Positions 1-7,917 of a stretch of 64,000 nucleotides of DNA are shown here, piece by piece. Origin of the DNA: Actinomadura luteofluorescens (GTDB lineage: Bacteria > Actinomycetota > Actinomycetes > Streptosporangiales > Streptosporangiaceae); NCBI RefSeq assembly GCF_013409365.1, contig NZ_JACCBA010000001.1, positions 1,984,001 through 2,048,000 on the forward strand, read 5' to 3'. The notes under the pieces were generated by a model. That model did not search any database. It was not told the origin of the DNA and saw only the letters and a list, made by a program, of their open reading frames with translations. How positions within the stretch are numbered: position 1 is the first letter of the stretch; each line of letters starts with the position of its first letter. The position numbers and the translations under genes were made by a program.

Positions 1-1
1 C

Positions 2-2152
2 GGACGCAAGGTCCGCATGGTGGAGGTGGAGACGTCCGAGCCGTCCCCCTACGCGCGTTCCCTTCTGTTCCACTACGTCGGCGCCTTCATGTACGAGGGC
101 GACTCGCCCCTGGCGGAGCGGCGCGCCCAGGCCCTCGCGCTCGACTCGGCGCTGCTCGCCGAACTGCTCGGCCAGGCCGACCTGCGTGAGCTGCTCGATC
201 CCGACGCCGTCACCGAGACCGAACGCGAACTCCAGCGCCTCGCGGCCGACCGCCGCGCCCGCGACTTGGAGGGCGTCGCCGACCTCCTGCGCGCCCTCGG
301 TCCGCTCAGCACGGCCGAGGCGGCCGAGCGCACGCTCCCCGCGAGCCTCGGCGCCCCAGACGAGACCGCGGCCGGTGACGGCGAGGCCGCCGCGGTCGGC
401 GGTCCCGTCCCGGACGCGGTGCTCGTCCAGGTGTCGCGGTGGCTGGCGGAGCTGGAGGCGACGCGGCGGGCGATCCGGGTCCGGATCGCCGGGCAGGAGC
501 ATTGGGCCGCGATCGAGGACGCGGGCCGGCTGCGGGACGCGCTCGGCGCACCGCTGCCGGTGGGCGTCCCGGAGGCGTTCCTCGAACCGGTCGCCGACCC
601 GCTCGGCGACCTGGTCTCCCGGTACGCGCGCACGCACGGGCCGTTCCGGGCGGCCGAGGCCGCCGCGCGCTTCGGGCTGGGCGTCGCCGTGGTCGTCGAG
701 ACGCTGCGGCGGCTGTCGGGCGCGGGCCGGATCGTCGAGGGCGAGTTCCTGCCGGTCGGGTCCGTGGCGGGCCCGCTGACGACCGAATGGTGCGACAGCG
801 GCGTGCTGCGGATGCTGCGGCGCCGTTCCCTGGCACGCCTGCGCGCCGAGGTCGAACCGTCCCCGCCGGAGTCGCTCGGCCGGTTCCTGCCGGCGTGGCA
901 CGGCATCTCGGGCGGGTCGCGGCTGCGGGGCATCGACGCGCTCGTGCAGGCGATCGAGCAGTTGCAGGGCGCGGCGGTGCCCGCGTCCGCGCTGGAGTCT
1001 CTGGTGCTGCCGTCGCGGGTGCCCGGCTACACCCCGGCCATGCTGGACGAGCTGACGTCGGCCGGCGAGGTCGTGTGGGCCGGCCAGGGCGGGCTGCCGG
1101 GCGGCGACGGCTGGGTGGCGCTGTACCTGGCCGACACCGCTCCGCTGCTCATGCCGGGCCCCGCGGAGATCACTCTCACGCCCGTGCACCAGGCCGTCCT
1201 CGACGCCCTCGGCGACGGGGGCGCGCTGTTCTTCCGGACTCTGTCCGACCGCGTGAACAGGCAGGCCAGCGCCAACGACGCCGACCTCGTCACCGCCGTG
1301 TGGGACCTGGTCTGGGCCGGCCACCTCACCAACGACACGCTGGCCCCGCTGCGGTCCGCGCTCGGATCGGGCCGTCCGACCCACCGTTCCCGGACGACGC
1401 GCCGCGGACGTCCCGTCCTGCCGTCCCGGACGGGTCCGCCCACGGTCGCCGGACGCTGGTGGCCGCTCCCCGAGCGCGAGCCCACCGCGACCCTGCGCTC
1501 GCACGCTCTCGCCGAAGCGCTCCTGGAGCGGTACGGCATCGTCATCCGAGGCGCCGTCGCGGCCGAACGCACTCCTGGCGGGTTCTCCGCCGTGTACCCG
1601 GTCCTGCGCGCGTTCGAGGAGACGGGCCGTTGCCGGCGGGGCTATTTCGTCGAGGGCCTGGGAGCCGCCCAGTTCGCGCTGCCGGGGGCCGTCGACCGGC
1701 TCCGCGCGCTCCGTCCGGCGACGGCCACCGCCCCGGACGACATCTCCGCCCTCTGGGAGGCTCCCCGCAAGCCCGGGGTCCGCGCGCTCGTCCTGGCGGC
1801 GGCCGATCCTGCCAACCCGTACGGCGCGGCCCTGCCCTGGCCGGAACGCGCCGACGAGGTCGCCAGCGGCCACAAGCCGGGCCGCAAGGCGGGCGCGCTG
1901 GTCGTGCTGGTCGAGGGCCGGCTCGTCCTCTATGTCGAGCGCGGCGGGCGGACGCTCCTGACCTGGGACGACGACCCGGAGGTCCTGCAACCGGCCGTCG
2001 ACGCCCTCGCCCTGGCCGTCCGCGAGGGGGCGCTCGGCAAGCTGACCGTGGAGCGCGCCGACGGCGAGGCGATCAGCGACTCCCCGCTGGCCGCCGCGCT
2101 GGAGTCGGCCGGTTTCCATCCCACGCCGCGCGGGCTGCGGCTGCGCTCCTGA
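2..2152 (+). CDS. lhr: Lhr-type ATP-dependent helicase, C-terminal part (5' truncated)
   Basis: The open frame is already running at base 2 and ends at a TGA at 2150-2152, so the gene begins upstream of the window. The first visible residues (GRKVRMVEVETSEPSPYARS) and the stretch that follows match the region after the helicase core in large Lhr family proteins (about 1500 residues in actinobacteria). About 716 residues are visible; the DEAD/DEAH motor motifs are therefore outside the window. Lhr proteins are 3'-to-5' superfamily 2 DNA/RNA helicases induced by DNA damage in mycobacteria (family knowledge). The last 223 bases also lie under the 3' end of the convergent transporter gene. Identification is from resemblance to the family; the exact role here is inferred. 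Confidence 0.85.
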   Translation, partial: GRKVRMVEVETSEPSPYARSLLFHYVGAFMYEGDSPLAERRAQALALDSALLAELLGQADLRELLDPDAVTETERELQRLAADRRARDLEGVADLLRALGPLSTAEAAERTLPASLGAPDETAAGDGEAAAVGGPVPDAVLVQVSRWLAELEATRRAIRVRIAGQEHWAAIEDAGRLRDALGAPLPVGVPEAFLEPVADPLGDLVSRYARTHGPFRAAEAAARFGLGVAVVVETLRRLSGAGRIVEGEFLPVGSVAGPLTTEWCDSGVLRMLRRRSLARLRAEVEPSPPESLGRFLPAWHGISGGSRLRGIDALVQAIEQLQGAAVPASALESLVLPSRVPGYTPAMLDELTSAGEVVWAGQGGLPGGDGWVALYLADTAPLLMPGPAEITLTPVHQAVLDALGDGGALFFRTLSDRVNRQASANDADLVTAVWDLVWAGHLTNDTLAPLRSALGSGRPTHRSRTTRRGRPVLPSRTGPPTVAGRWWPLPEREPTATLRSHALAEALLERYGIVIRGAVAAERTPGGFSAVYPVLRAFEETGRCRRGYFVEGLGAAQFALPGAVDRLRALRPATATAPDDISALWEAPRKPGVRALVLAAADPANPYGAALPWPERADEVASGHKPGRKAGALVVLVEGRLVLYVERGGRTLLTWDDDPEVLQPAVDALALAVREGALGKLTVERADGEAISDSPLAAALESAGFHPTPRGLRLRS

Positions 2153-3015
2153 CCGCCCGTGCCCCAGAGGGCGACGGTCACGGCGGCGGCGCACACCAAC
2201 ACTCCGAGAAGTGACGGCAGGGTGAGGGTGCTGCCGAACATCAGCCAGCCCCACAGCATCGTCGTGGGCGGGGTGAGGTAGAGCAGGGCCGACACGCGAG
2301 CGACACCCGTCCGCCGGACGTTGACCCAGTACAGCCCGTACCCGCCGAACATCGCCAGCACGACGAGGATGGCCATGGCCGTCCAGAACGCGGGGTCGGC
2401 CGGAGGAACCAGTGAGCCGTCCGCACCGGCGAAGCCGGAGAACAGCACCGCGCTCACGCCCGCCTGGACGGCCAGGGCCTCCGGCAGTTCCAGGGAGGGG
2501 CGCGTGCGGCGTTCCACGAGGGTGGCGCCGACGAGGGAGAGCATCGCGGCGAACGGAAGCGCGTACGCCCAGGCCGGAGCGTCCGCGCTCAGGTCGCCGC
2601 CGACGACGAGCGCGACGCCGCCGAGCCCGGCGGCGAACCCGGCGAGCTGCCGGCGGCCGACCGGTTCGCCGAGCACGGGCGCGGCGAGCGCGACCGCGAC
2701 GAGCGGCTGCAACGCGGTGATGAGGCTGTTGATCCCCGCCGCGACGCCGTGCTCGGCGGCGAGGAAGACGCCGGAGAGGTAGCCGACCTGTCCGAGCGTC
2801 CCGATCAGGGCGTGCAGGGCCAGGTCGCGGGGCGGGATCCGGCGGCGCCGCCACAGCAGCCACATGCCGAGCGCGCCCGCGCCGATGATGAACCTCCAGG
2901 CCAGCAGGGCGCTCGCGGGCGCGCTCCGGGTGCCGAGCTCGGCGCCGACGAACCCGGAGCTCCACATGACGACGAAGGCGGCGCCCAGCAGGGCGTCCGA
3001 TCGGCGGATGTCCAC
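1930..3015 (-). CDS. EamA/DMT-family drug/metabolite transporter with antisense-encoded C-terminal tail
   Basis: The 361-residue protein starts MDIRRSDALLGAAFVVMWSS and shows about ten hydrophobic segments in two EamA-like halves, typical of drug/metabolite exporters of the inner membrane. Family members are usually about 290-310 residues. Here the last roughly 70 residues are hydrophilic, Ser/Arg-rich and encoded by the strand opposite the end of lhr, so they look like read-through rather than conserved sequence. It is divergent from a TetR gene with paired palindromes between them, so it is probably the transporter that this TetR controls. Substrate cannot be predicted. The start is supported by the GAGGG-type site at about 3019-3024 (minus strand). 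Confidence 0.85.
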   Translation of the reverse strand: MDIRRSDALLGAAFVVMWSSGFVGAELGTRSAPASALLAWRFIIGAGALGMWLLWRRRRIPPRDLALHALIGTLGQVGYLSGVFLAAEHGVAAGINSLITALQPLVAVALAAPVLGEPVGRRQLAGFAAGLGGVALVVGGDLSADAPAWAYALPFAAMLSLVGATLVERRTRPSLELPEALAVQAGVSAVLFSGFAGADGSLVPPADPAFWTAMAILVVLAMFGGYGLYWVNVRRTGVARVSALLYLTPPTTMLWGWLMFGSTLTLPSLLGVLVCAAAVTVALWGTGGQERSRSPRGVGWKPADSSAAASGESLIASPSARSTVSLPSAPSRTARARASTAGCRTSGSSSQVRSVRPPRST

Positions 3016-3025
3016 GGACCCTCCT

Positions 3026-3075
3026 TAGGTATACATACCGGTATACCTACACAGTAGCCATACCGGTATGTATAC
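3026..3075. promoter_or_regulatory. Double palindromic operator between EamA and TetR genes
   Basis: A 16-base word, GTATACATACCGGTAT, occurs at 3029-3044 and again in inverted orientation at 3060-3075, 31 bases apart. Each copy contains the perfect palindrome ATACCGGTAT. The first copy also has perfect 9-base outer arms (TAGGTATAC at 3026-3034 and GTATACCTA at 3041-3049). The AT-rich block stands out sharply from the surrounding GC-rich DNA and lies 11-79 bases from the two divergent start codons. By analogy with TetR systems it should be the binding site of the adjacent regulator. Confidence 0.8.
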
Positions 3076-3104
3076 TCGACGTCACCCCTGCGGAAGGAGC
3101 CGCG

Positions 3105-3677
3105 ATGCCCGTGCACGACCGGCCGCTCACCCCCGCCGCCCGGCGGGTCCTGCAGACCGCGAGCGAGCTGTTCTACGAGCGCGGCATCGGCTCGGTCGGC
3201 ATGGAGCTGATCGCCGCCGAGGCGGGCGTCACGAAGAAGACCGTCTACGACCGCTTCGGCTCCAAGGACGCGCTGATCCTGGCCTACCTGCGGGCCCGCG
3301 ACGAGCGGTGGCGCGCCTTCACGACCGGCCGGATCGCCGAGGCCGCCGGCGCCCGCGAGCGGGTGCTCGCCACGTTCGACGCCCTCGGCGAGTGGCTGGC
3401 CACCGAGTCCGGGCGCGGCTGCTCGATGGTGAACGCCTGCGCCGAACTGCCCGACCCGTCCCACCCCGTCCACGGGGTGGCCGCCGAGCAGAAGGCGTGG
3501 GTGCGCGCCCTCTACGCGGACCTGGTCGGCGACGGCGCGCTGGCCGACCAGCTGCTCATCCTGCACGAGGGCGCGGTCGTCGCGTTCAGCGTCGCGGGCG
3601 TGCGCGACGCCTCGGCCGCCGCCCGCGCCGCGGCCGAGGCGATCGTGCCCCGCGCGCTCAGCGCCGCCGCCCCCTGA
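3105..3677 (+). CDS. TetR/AcrR-family transcriptional regulator
   Basis: The 190-residue protein has a standard N-terminal TetR helix-turn-helix (about residues 8-55; the recognition region contains AAEAGVTKKTVYDRFGSKDAL) followed by a helical ligand-binding C-terminal half with a conserved-looking RGCSMVNACAEL stretch. Its start codon follows a GGAAGGAG ribosome-binding site at 3091-3098. It is divergent from an EamA transporter and the intergenic DNA holds two inverted copies of one operator, so it most likely represses both that transporter and itself. Its 3' end overlaps the convergent secA2 gene by 20 bases. The ligand is unknown. Confidence 0.92.
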   Translation: MPVHDRPLTPAARRVLQTASELFYERGIGSVGMELIAAEAGVTKKTVYDRFGSKDALILAYLRARDERWRAFTTGRIAEAAGARERVLATFDALGEWLATESGRGCSMVNACAELPDPSHPVHGVAAEQKAWVRALYADLVGDGALADQLLILHEGAVVAFSVAGVRDASAAARAAAEAIVPRALSAAAP

Positions 3678-5991
3678 ACATGTTGATCAACCCGCGCAGG
3701 GCCCGCTCGTCCAGGGACCCGAACGGGTTGTCGTGGACGAGGTAGGTCCAGGTCGCCGAGGGCCGCTTGAGCCCCGCGGAGTCGAGGTCGACGCCGTCCG
3801 CCGAGGCGGTGAGGGCCTCGAAGGCGGCCGCGGACCGCTTCCGCGCGTCGCCCAGGAGCCGCTTGCCCGCCGGGACGGCCTCCCGGTTGAACTCGACCAG
3901 CGGGTCCAGGCCCCGGCCGAGCGAGCGCAGGTGGATGCCCTCGCGCAGGTCGGCGAGGAAGGCCAGGTGCTCGGCCCAGCAGCGGTCCAGCTGGAACAGG
4001 ACGATCTGCCGCGCGGCGGCCGCCACCGCTTCCGCGCCCGCGATCGCGGTGAGCTCGGCGTGCCGCTCCGGAGCGTCGGCCGCCATGGCCGCGTCGGCGG
4101 CGTCGCCGTTCAGGACGGCGTCGCGCTCGGCGAGCACCTCCCGCCGCTGGAGCCCGATCAGGTGGTTGTACCGCCACGTGTTGCGGTGCAGTTCCAGGTC
4201 GACGCCCTCCGCGACGCGCTGGGCGTGGCCGACGATCCAGTGCGCGCCCTTGCCGGTGATGAGCCCGTCGTCACCGGCGGGCTCCTTCGACTCCTCGTCC
4301 GGCGCGTAGCGGGTGACGAGGTCGTCCTGGAGGCTGGTGAAGAACACCGAGCCGCCGGGGTCGCCCTGCCGCCCGGCCCGCCCTCGGAGCTGGTCGTCCA
4401 GGCGGCTGCTGTGGTAGCGGCCCGTCCCGATGACCAGCAGGCCGCCCGCCCGCGCGACCCGGTCGTGGTCGGTGCCGTCCCGCTCGGCCGGGGCCGTGCC
4501 CGGGACGGACGGCGAGGGGCTGCCGCCCAGCCGGATGTCGGTGCCCCGGCCGGCCATCTGCGTGGAGACGGTGATCGCGCCGTACGCGCCCGCCTCCGCG
4601 ATGATCGCGGCCTCCTCGGCGTCGTTCTTGGCGGTGAGCACGACCCGGTCGAGCCCGGCGCGGGACAGGCGGCGGGCGAGCCGCTCGGACTCGGCGACGT
4701 CGCCCGTCCCGACCAGCACCGGGCGGCCGGCGGCGTGCGCGGCGGCGATCTCCTCGACGATCGCGACCTCCTTGTCGGCGGCGGTCGCGTAGAGGCGGTC
4801 CGGCTCGTCGTCGCGGACGCACGGCCGGTTCGGCGGGACGACGGCGATCGCCAGCGAGTAGAACTCGGTCAGCTGCCCGGCGACGGCCATCGCGGTGCCC
4901 GTCATGCCGCACCGGACGGGGTAGCGCCCGATCAGCTCCTGCACGGTGATCGAGTCGAGGATCTCGCCGCTCGGGGAGGCGTCCAGGGCCTCCTTCGCCT
5001 CGACCGCGGCCTGCAGGCCGTCCGGCCAGCGCTGCAGCAGGGCGACCCGCCCCCGCGACTCGCTGACCAGCTTCACCGCGCCGTCCCGGACGATGTAGTC
5101 CACGTCGCGGTGCAGGAGGACCTCCGCGTGCAGGGCAACGTTCACCGCGGTGAGGACCGCGAGGTTCTCCGGCGCGTAGAGGTCGAGCCCGAGGACGCGT
5201 TCGACCTCGCGAGCCCCGGCCGCCGTGAGCTGGACGTTGCGCGCCTCGTCGTCGGTGGAGTAGTGCAGCCCGGGGCGCAGCCGCCGGACCAGGTCGGCGT
5301 GCCGCGGGTCGGCGGAGCCCGAGTCGTCGGCGCCGGCGAGCACGAGCGGGACCATGGCCTCGTCCACCAGCACCGAGTCGGCCTCGTCGATCAGCGCGAC
5401 GGACGGCTCGGGCAGCACGAGGTCGGCGGCGCCGGTGGCGAGCCGGTCCCGGAGCAGGTCGAACCCGACCTCGCTGACCGGCGCGTACGTCACGTCCGCC
5501 CGGTAGGCCTCGCGCCGCTCGGCGGGAGTGGACGACTGGCCGACCCAGCCGGCGGTGACGCCCAGCATCGCGTAGAGCGGGCCCATCCACTCGGCGTCGC
5601 GCCGCGCCAGGTAGTCGTTGACCGACATCACGTGGACCCGGTGGCCGCGCAGCGCGTACCCGGCCGCCGCCAGGGCGCCCGACAGGGTCTTGCCCTCGCC
5701 GGTCGCCATCTCCGCGACGTGCCCGGACAGCAGCGCGAGCGTCCCGATGAGCTGCACGTCGAAGGGCCGCTCCCCGAGCGTCCGGCGGGCGGCCTCCCGG
5801 CCGAGGGCGCACAGCTCCGCGAGGTCCTCCTTCTCGCGGAGGGCGGACGCGGCGGCGGTCAGCTCCGCGTCCGGCAGCTCCCGGACGCGGGACTCGCGCG
5901 CCGCCGCCTCCTCCACCAGGGCGCGCAGCGGCTCCAGATCGACGCTTCCCGGCTTCTGGACGAGGCGGCGCAGCCGGTCACGCAGCGCCAT
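3658..5991 (-). CDS. secA2: Accessory Sec translocase ATPase SecA2
   Basis: This 777-residue protein is a SecA motor: Walker A GEGKT at 98-102, DEAD box at 202-205, the VNDYLARRDAEWM segment, a QMAGRGTDIRLGG helicase motif and the GRAGRQGDPG motif. It is shorter than housekeeping SecA (about 900-950 residues) and has no Cys-rich C-terminal zinc domain, both typical of actinobacterial SecA2. SecA2 acts at the inner membrane with SecYEG to export a limited protein set (established in mycobacteria). No SecY2 or accessory Sec genes are nearby, so it probably uses the main channel. The gene overlaps the TetR gene tail to tail by 20 bases. Confidence 0.92.
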   Translation of the reverse strand: MALRDRLRRLVQKPGSVDLEPLRALVEEAAARESRVRELPDAELTAAASALREKEDLAELCALGREAARRTLGERPFDVQLIGTLALLSGHVAEMATGEGKTLSGALAAAGYALRGHRVHVMSVNDYLARRDAEWMGPLYAMLGVTAGWVGQSSTPAERREAYRADVTYAPVSEVGFDLLRDRLATGAADLVLPEPSVALIDEADSVLVDEAMVPLVLAGADDSGSADPRHADLVRRLRPGLHYSTDDEARNVQLTAAGAREVERVLGLDLYAPENLAVLTAVNVALHAEVLLHRDVDYIVRDGAVKLVSESRGRVALLQRWPDGLQAAVEAKEALDASPSGEILDSITVQELIGRYPVRCGMTGTAMAVAGQLTEFYSLAIAVVPPNRPCVRDDEPDRLYATAADKEVAIVEEIAAAHAAGRPVLVGTGDVAESERLARRLSRAGLDRVVLTAKNDAEEAAIIAEAGAYGAITVSTQMAGRGTDIRLGGSPSPSVPGTAPAERDGTDHDRVARAGGLLVIGTGRYHSSRLDDQLRGRAGRQGDPGGSVFFTSLQDDLVTRYAPDEESKEPAGDDGLITGKGAHWIVGHAQRVAEGVDLELHRNTWRYNHLIGLQRREVLAERDAVLNGDAADAAMAADAPERHAELTAIAGAEAVAAAARQIVLFQLDRCWAEHLAFLADLREGIHLRSLGRGLDPLVEFNREAVPAGKRLLGDARKRSAAAFEALTASADGVDLDSAGLKRPSATWTYLVHDNPFGSLDERALRGLINMFRGRRR

Positions 5992-6226
5992 GGCGTCCCC
6001 TCGGTTCGTCGCTCACTGTTCCCCCCAACGGGCGGGTCGAAGTCGGCGTTCCCATGATCTCAGCGCGGTGGTCCCGGAGGTGCCGGGGGCGGGCCTCCGC
6101 TGTTGGTCTGACCTCGAATTCATTCCTCGGGCGGATCCCCTCCGGCCCTTTCGTTTGAGAGCATGGCCGCATCACGGGGTTTGCGGTGGCCAAGGGGAAA
6201 GCGCCACCGCGGAACGGGGTTTCGGC

Positions 6227-6361
6227 ATGACACCTACGGCACGCAAGGCCGCCGCTCTCCGGCGCAAGCGTCAGATCATCAGCCAGACCGTCATCGACCG
6301 CGCGCTGAACGACCCTCGGCGTCATCCGGAGGTCGCCGTCGCGGCGGCGTCCGCCAAGTAG
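6227..6361 (+). CDS. Small basic hypothetical protein (44 residues)
   Basis: A short frame starting at ATG 6227 encodes a lysine/arginine- and alanine-rich peptide (MTPTARKAAALRRKRQIISQ at the N-terminus). A purine-rich GGAACGGGG lies 8 bases upstream. It stands alone between secA2 (divergent) and the ROK gene (convergent), and a strong hairpin follows 22 bases after its stop. The coding case rests on the ribosome-binding-like sequence, the neat fit between gene boundaries and the terminator; no domain is recognised. It could be a non-coding stretch. Confidence 0.45.
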   Translation: MTPTARKAAALRRKRQIISQTVIDRALNDPRRHPEVAVAAASAK

Positions 6362-6383
6362 GGGAACGGTCCACCGCGCGATC

Positions 6384-6420
6384 GGGAAGCGCCTCCACCC
6401 GGCGGGCGGGGGCGCTTCCC
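6384..6420. terminator. Hairpin terminator between small ORF and ROK gene
   Basis: Perfect 10-base arms GGGAAGCGCC (6384-6393) and GGCGCTTCCC (6411-6420) with a 17-base GC-rich loop, placed between two convergent genes. It lacks a long U tract but is followed by GCTTTCG on the plus strand. It could serve both directions. Confidence 0.6.
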
Positions 6421-6440
6421 GCTTTCGCGGACGCGCCTTC

Positions 6441-7664
6441 CTACGATGCCCCCGCGGCCGAGAAGACGTCGTCGCGGGCCTGCTCCAGCGCCGCGTGCAG
6501 GGCGCCGCGCAGGACGGGGTTGCCCTTCACGCCGGTGACGGCGACGGCGGGGCGGGTCGGGCTGATCCGGCCGACGATCGACTCGATGCGGGTGGCCAGC
6601 GGCCCTCCCCCGGCCCGGCCGAGGCTCCCCGACAGCACCACGAGCCCGGGGTCCAGGACGATGTTGACCGAGGTCACGCCGTAGGAGATCCGGTCGGCGA
6701 GCTCGTCGAGGAACGGGCCGCCGCGGTCCTCGTCGGCGGCGGCCGCGCGGACGCAGTCCACGGCGGTCGGCTCGGCGATGCCGTGCTCGTGCGCGAGGGC
6801 GCGGACCGCGTCCGCTCCCACCAGTGCCCCGTAGCCGCCGGCGAGCGTCGGGATGCCCCAGGTCCTCGACTCGGTGACGCCCTCGTCCTGCGCCGCGCGC
6901 CGGGCCGCGCCGACCGGCAGCGGCGCCCCGGGGACGGGCAGGTAGCCGATCTCCCCCGCGCCGCCCCACCGGCCGCGGTGCAGCCGTCCGCCCAGCATCA
7001 CCGACAGGCCCATGCCGCGGTCGAACCACATCAGCGCGAAGTCGTCGGCGTCGCGCGCGGCCCCGTAGGCCCGCTCGGCGATCGCGGCGAGGTTCACGTC
7101 GTTCTCGATGATCACGGGGCGGCGCAGGTCGGTGCGCAGCGCGGCGAGGACGCCCTCGTGCCAGGCGGGCAGGTCGAAGGAGAACTGGACGTCGCCGGAG
7201 CGCGGGTCGACGACGCCGGGCGTCCCGATGACGAACGCGCTCAGCTTCGACACCGCGACCTTGGCCGAGCGGCACGCCTTGACGACGGCGCTGTGCACCA
7301 TCTTCACGGGATCGTCGGCGCCGTTCGGGTCCACGGTCACCTGGGCGACGATGTGCCCGGTGATGTCGGCGACCCCGGCGGTGACCCCGTCCGGCCCCAC
7401 CTCCAGGCCCGCGACGTACGCGCTGGACGGGACGACCGCGTAGAGCGCGGCGTTCGGGCCCCGCCCCCCGGCCTGCTCCCCCACCACCGAGACGAGACCG
7501 CGCTCCTCCAGCCGGGACAGCAGCTGGGACGCGGTCACCTTCGACAACCCGGTGTGCTCGCCGATCTGCGCGCGGGTGAGCGGGCCCTGCTCGACGAGCA
7601 GGTCCAGCGCCGCGCGGTCGTTCAGCTCACGCAGCAGCCTCGGCGTTCCCGGGCGTCTTGCCAT
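6441..7664 (-). CDS. ROK-family transcriptional repressor
   Basis: The 407-residue protein has an N-terminal winged helix (about residues 10-65, with QIGEHTGLSKVTASQLLSRL) followed by the ROK sugar-kinase-like fold (IENDVNLAAIAERAYG, then GGAGEIGYLPVPGAP). The cysteine zinc motif of catalytic ROK kinases and NagC-type proteins is absent: the region around 170-260 contains no CxCGxxGC. It therefore looks like a sugar-responsive repressor rather than a kinase. It is divergent from an ABC sugar importer plus GH3 gene and an AT-rich palindrome lies in the intergenic region, so it most likely controls that operon. The inducer is probably an amino sugar or disaccharide (inference from the GH3 neighbour). 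Confidence 0.9.
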   Translation of the reverse strand: MARRPGTPRLLRELNDRAALDLLVEQGPLTRAQIGEHTGLSKVTASQLLSRLEERGLVSVVGEQAGGRGPNAALYAVVPSSAYVAGLEVGPDGVTAGVADITGHIVAQVTVDPNGADDPVKMVHSAVVKACRSAKVAVSKLSAFVIGTPGVVDPRSGDVQFSFDLPAWHEGVLAALRTDLRRPVIIENDVNLAAIAERAYGAARDADDFALMWFDRGMGLSVMLGGRLHRGRWGGAGEIGYLPVPGAPLPVGAARRAAQDEGVTESRTWGIPTLAGGYGALVGADAVRALAHEHGIAEPTAVDCVRAAAADEDRGGPFLDELADRISYGVTSVNIVLDPGLVVLSGSLGRAGGGPLATRIESIVGRISPTRPAVAVTGVKGNPVLRGALHAALEQARDDVFSAAGAS

Positions 7665-7703
7665 TGCGACCCCTGATGTCTCAATCCGCTAACGAGCAGT
7701 TTT

Positions 7704-7725
7704 GTTTAGGAAAGTTTCTTGTTAG
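7704..7725. promoter_or_regulatory. Putative ROK operator/promoter in the 253-base divergent region
   Basis: Within 7665-7917, between the ROK gene and the importer operon, the AT-rich block at 7704-7725 contains TTAGGAAAGTTTCTT, an imperfect palindrome centred on base 7714 (AGGAAA against TTTCTT). It lies 40 bases upstream of the ROK start and about 195 bases upstream of the lipoprotein gene, in otherwise very GC-rich DNA. Binding by the ROK protein is inferred. The rest of the region holds a 10-base direct repeat (GGGCGCCCGC at 7766 and 7796) of unknown meaning. Confidence 0.5.
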
Positions 7726-7917
7726 TTTACGCCCAAGCGCCGACCGGCACGGTACCCCGGGTCGGGGGCGCCCGCAGAGCGCGGACTGGCGAGCAGGGCG
7801 CCCGCGAGCGATGCGAACGCGAGAGGGGCATGGCTGGGACCCTAAAGGGTCCGCGCCGTCCCCACTCGCACCGCAGGCCACAAGGCCGCGCGAGGCGATG
7901 CCGGAAAGGAACCCCCA

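Noticed and set aside
7766..7805. Direct repeat GGGCGCCCGC in the ROK/importer intergenic region
   Set aside because: Short and self-complementary in a very GC-rich context; chance is likely.
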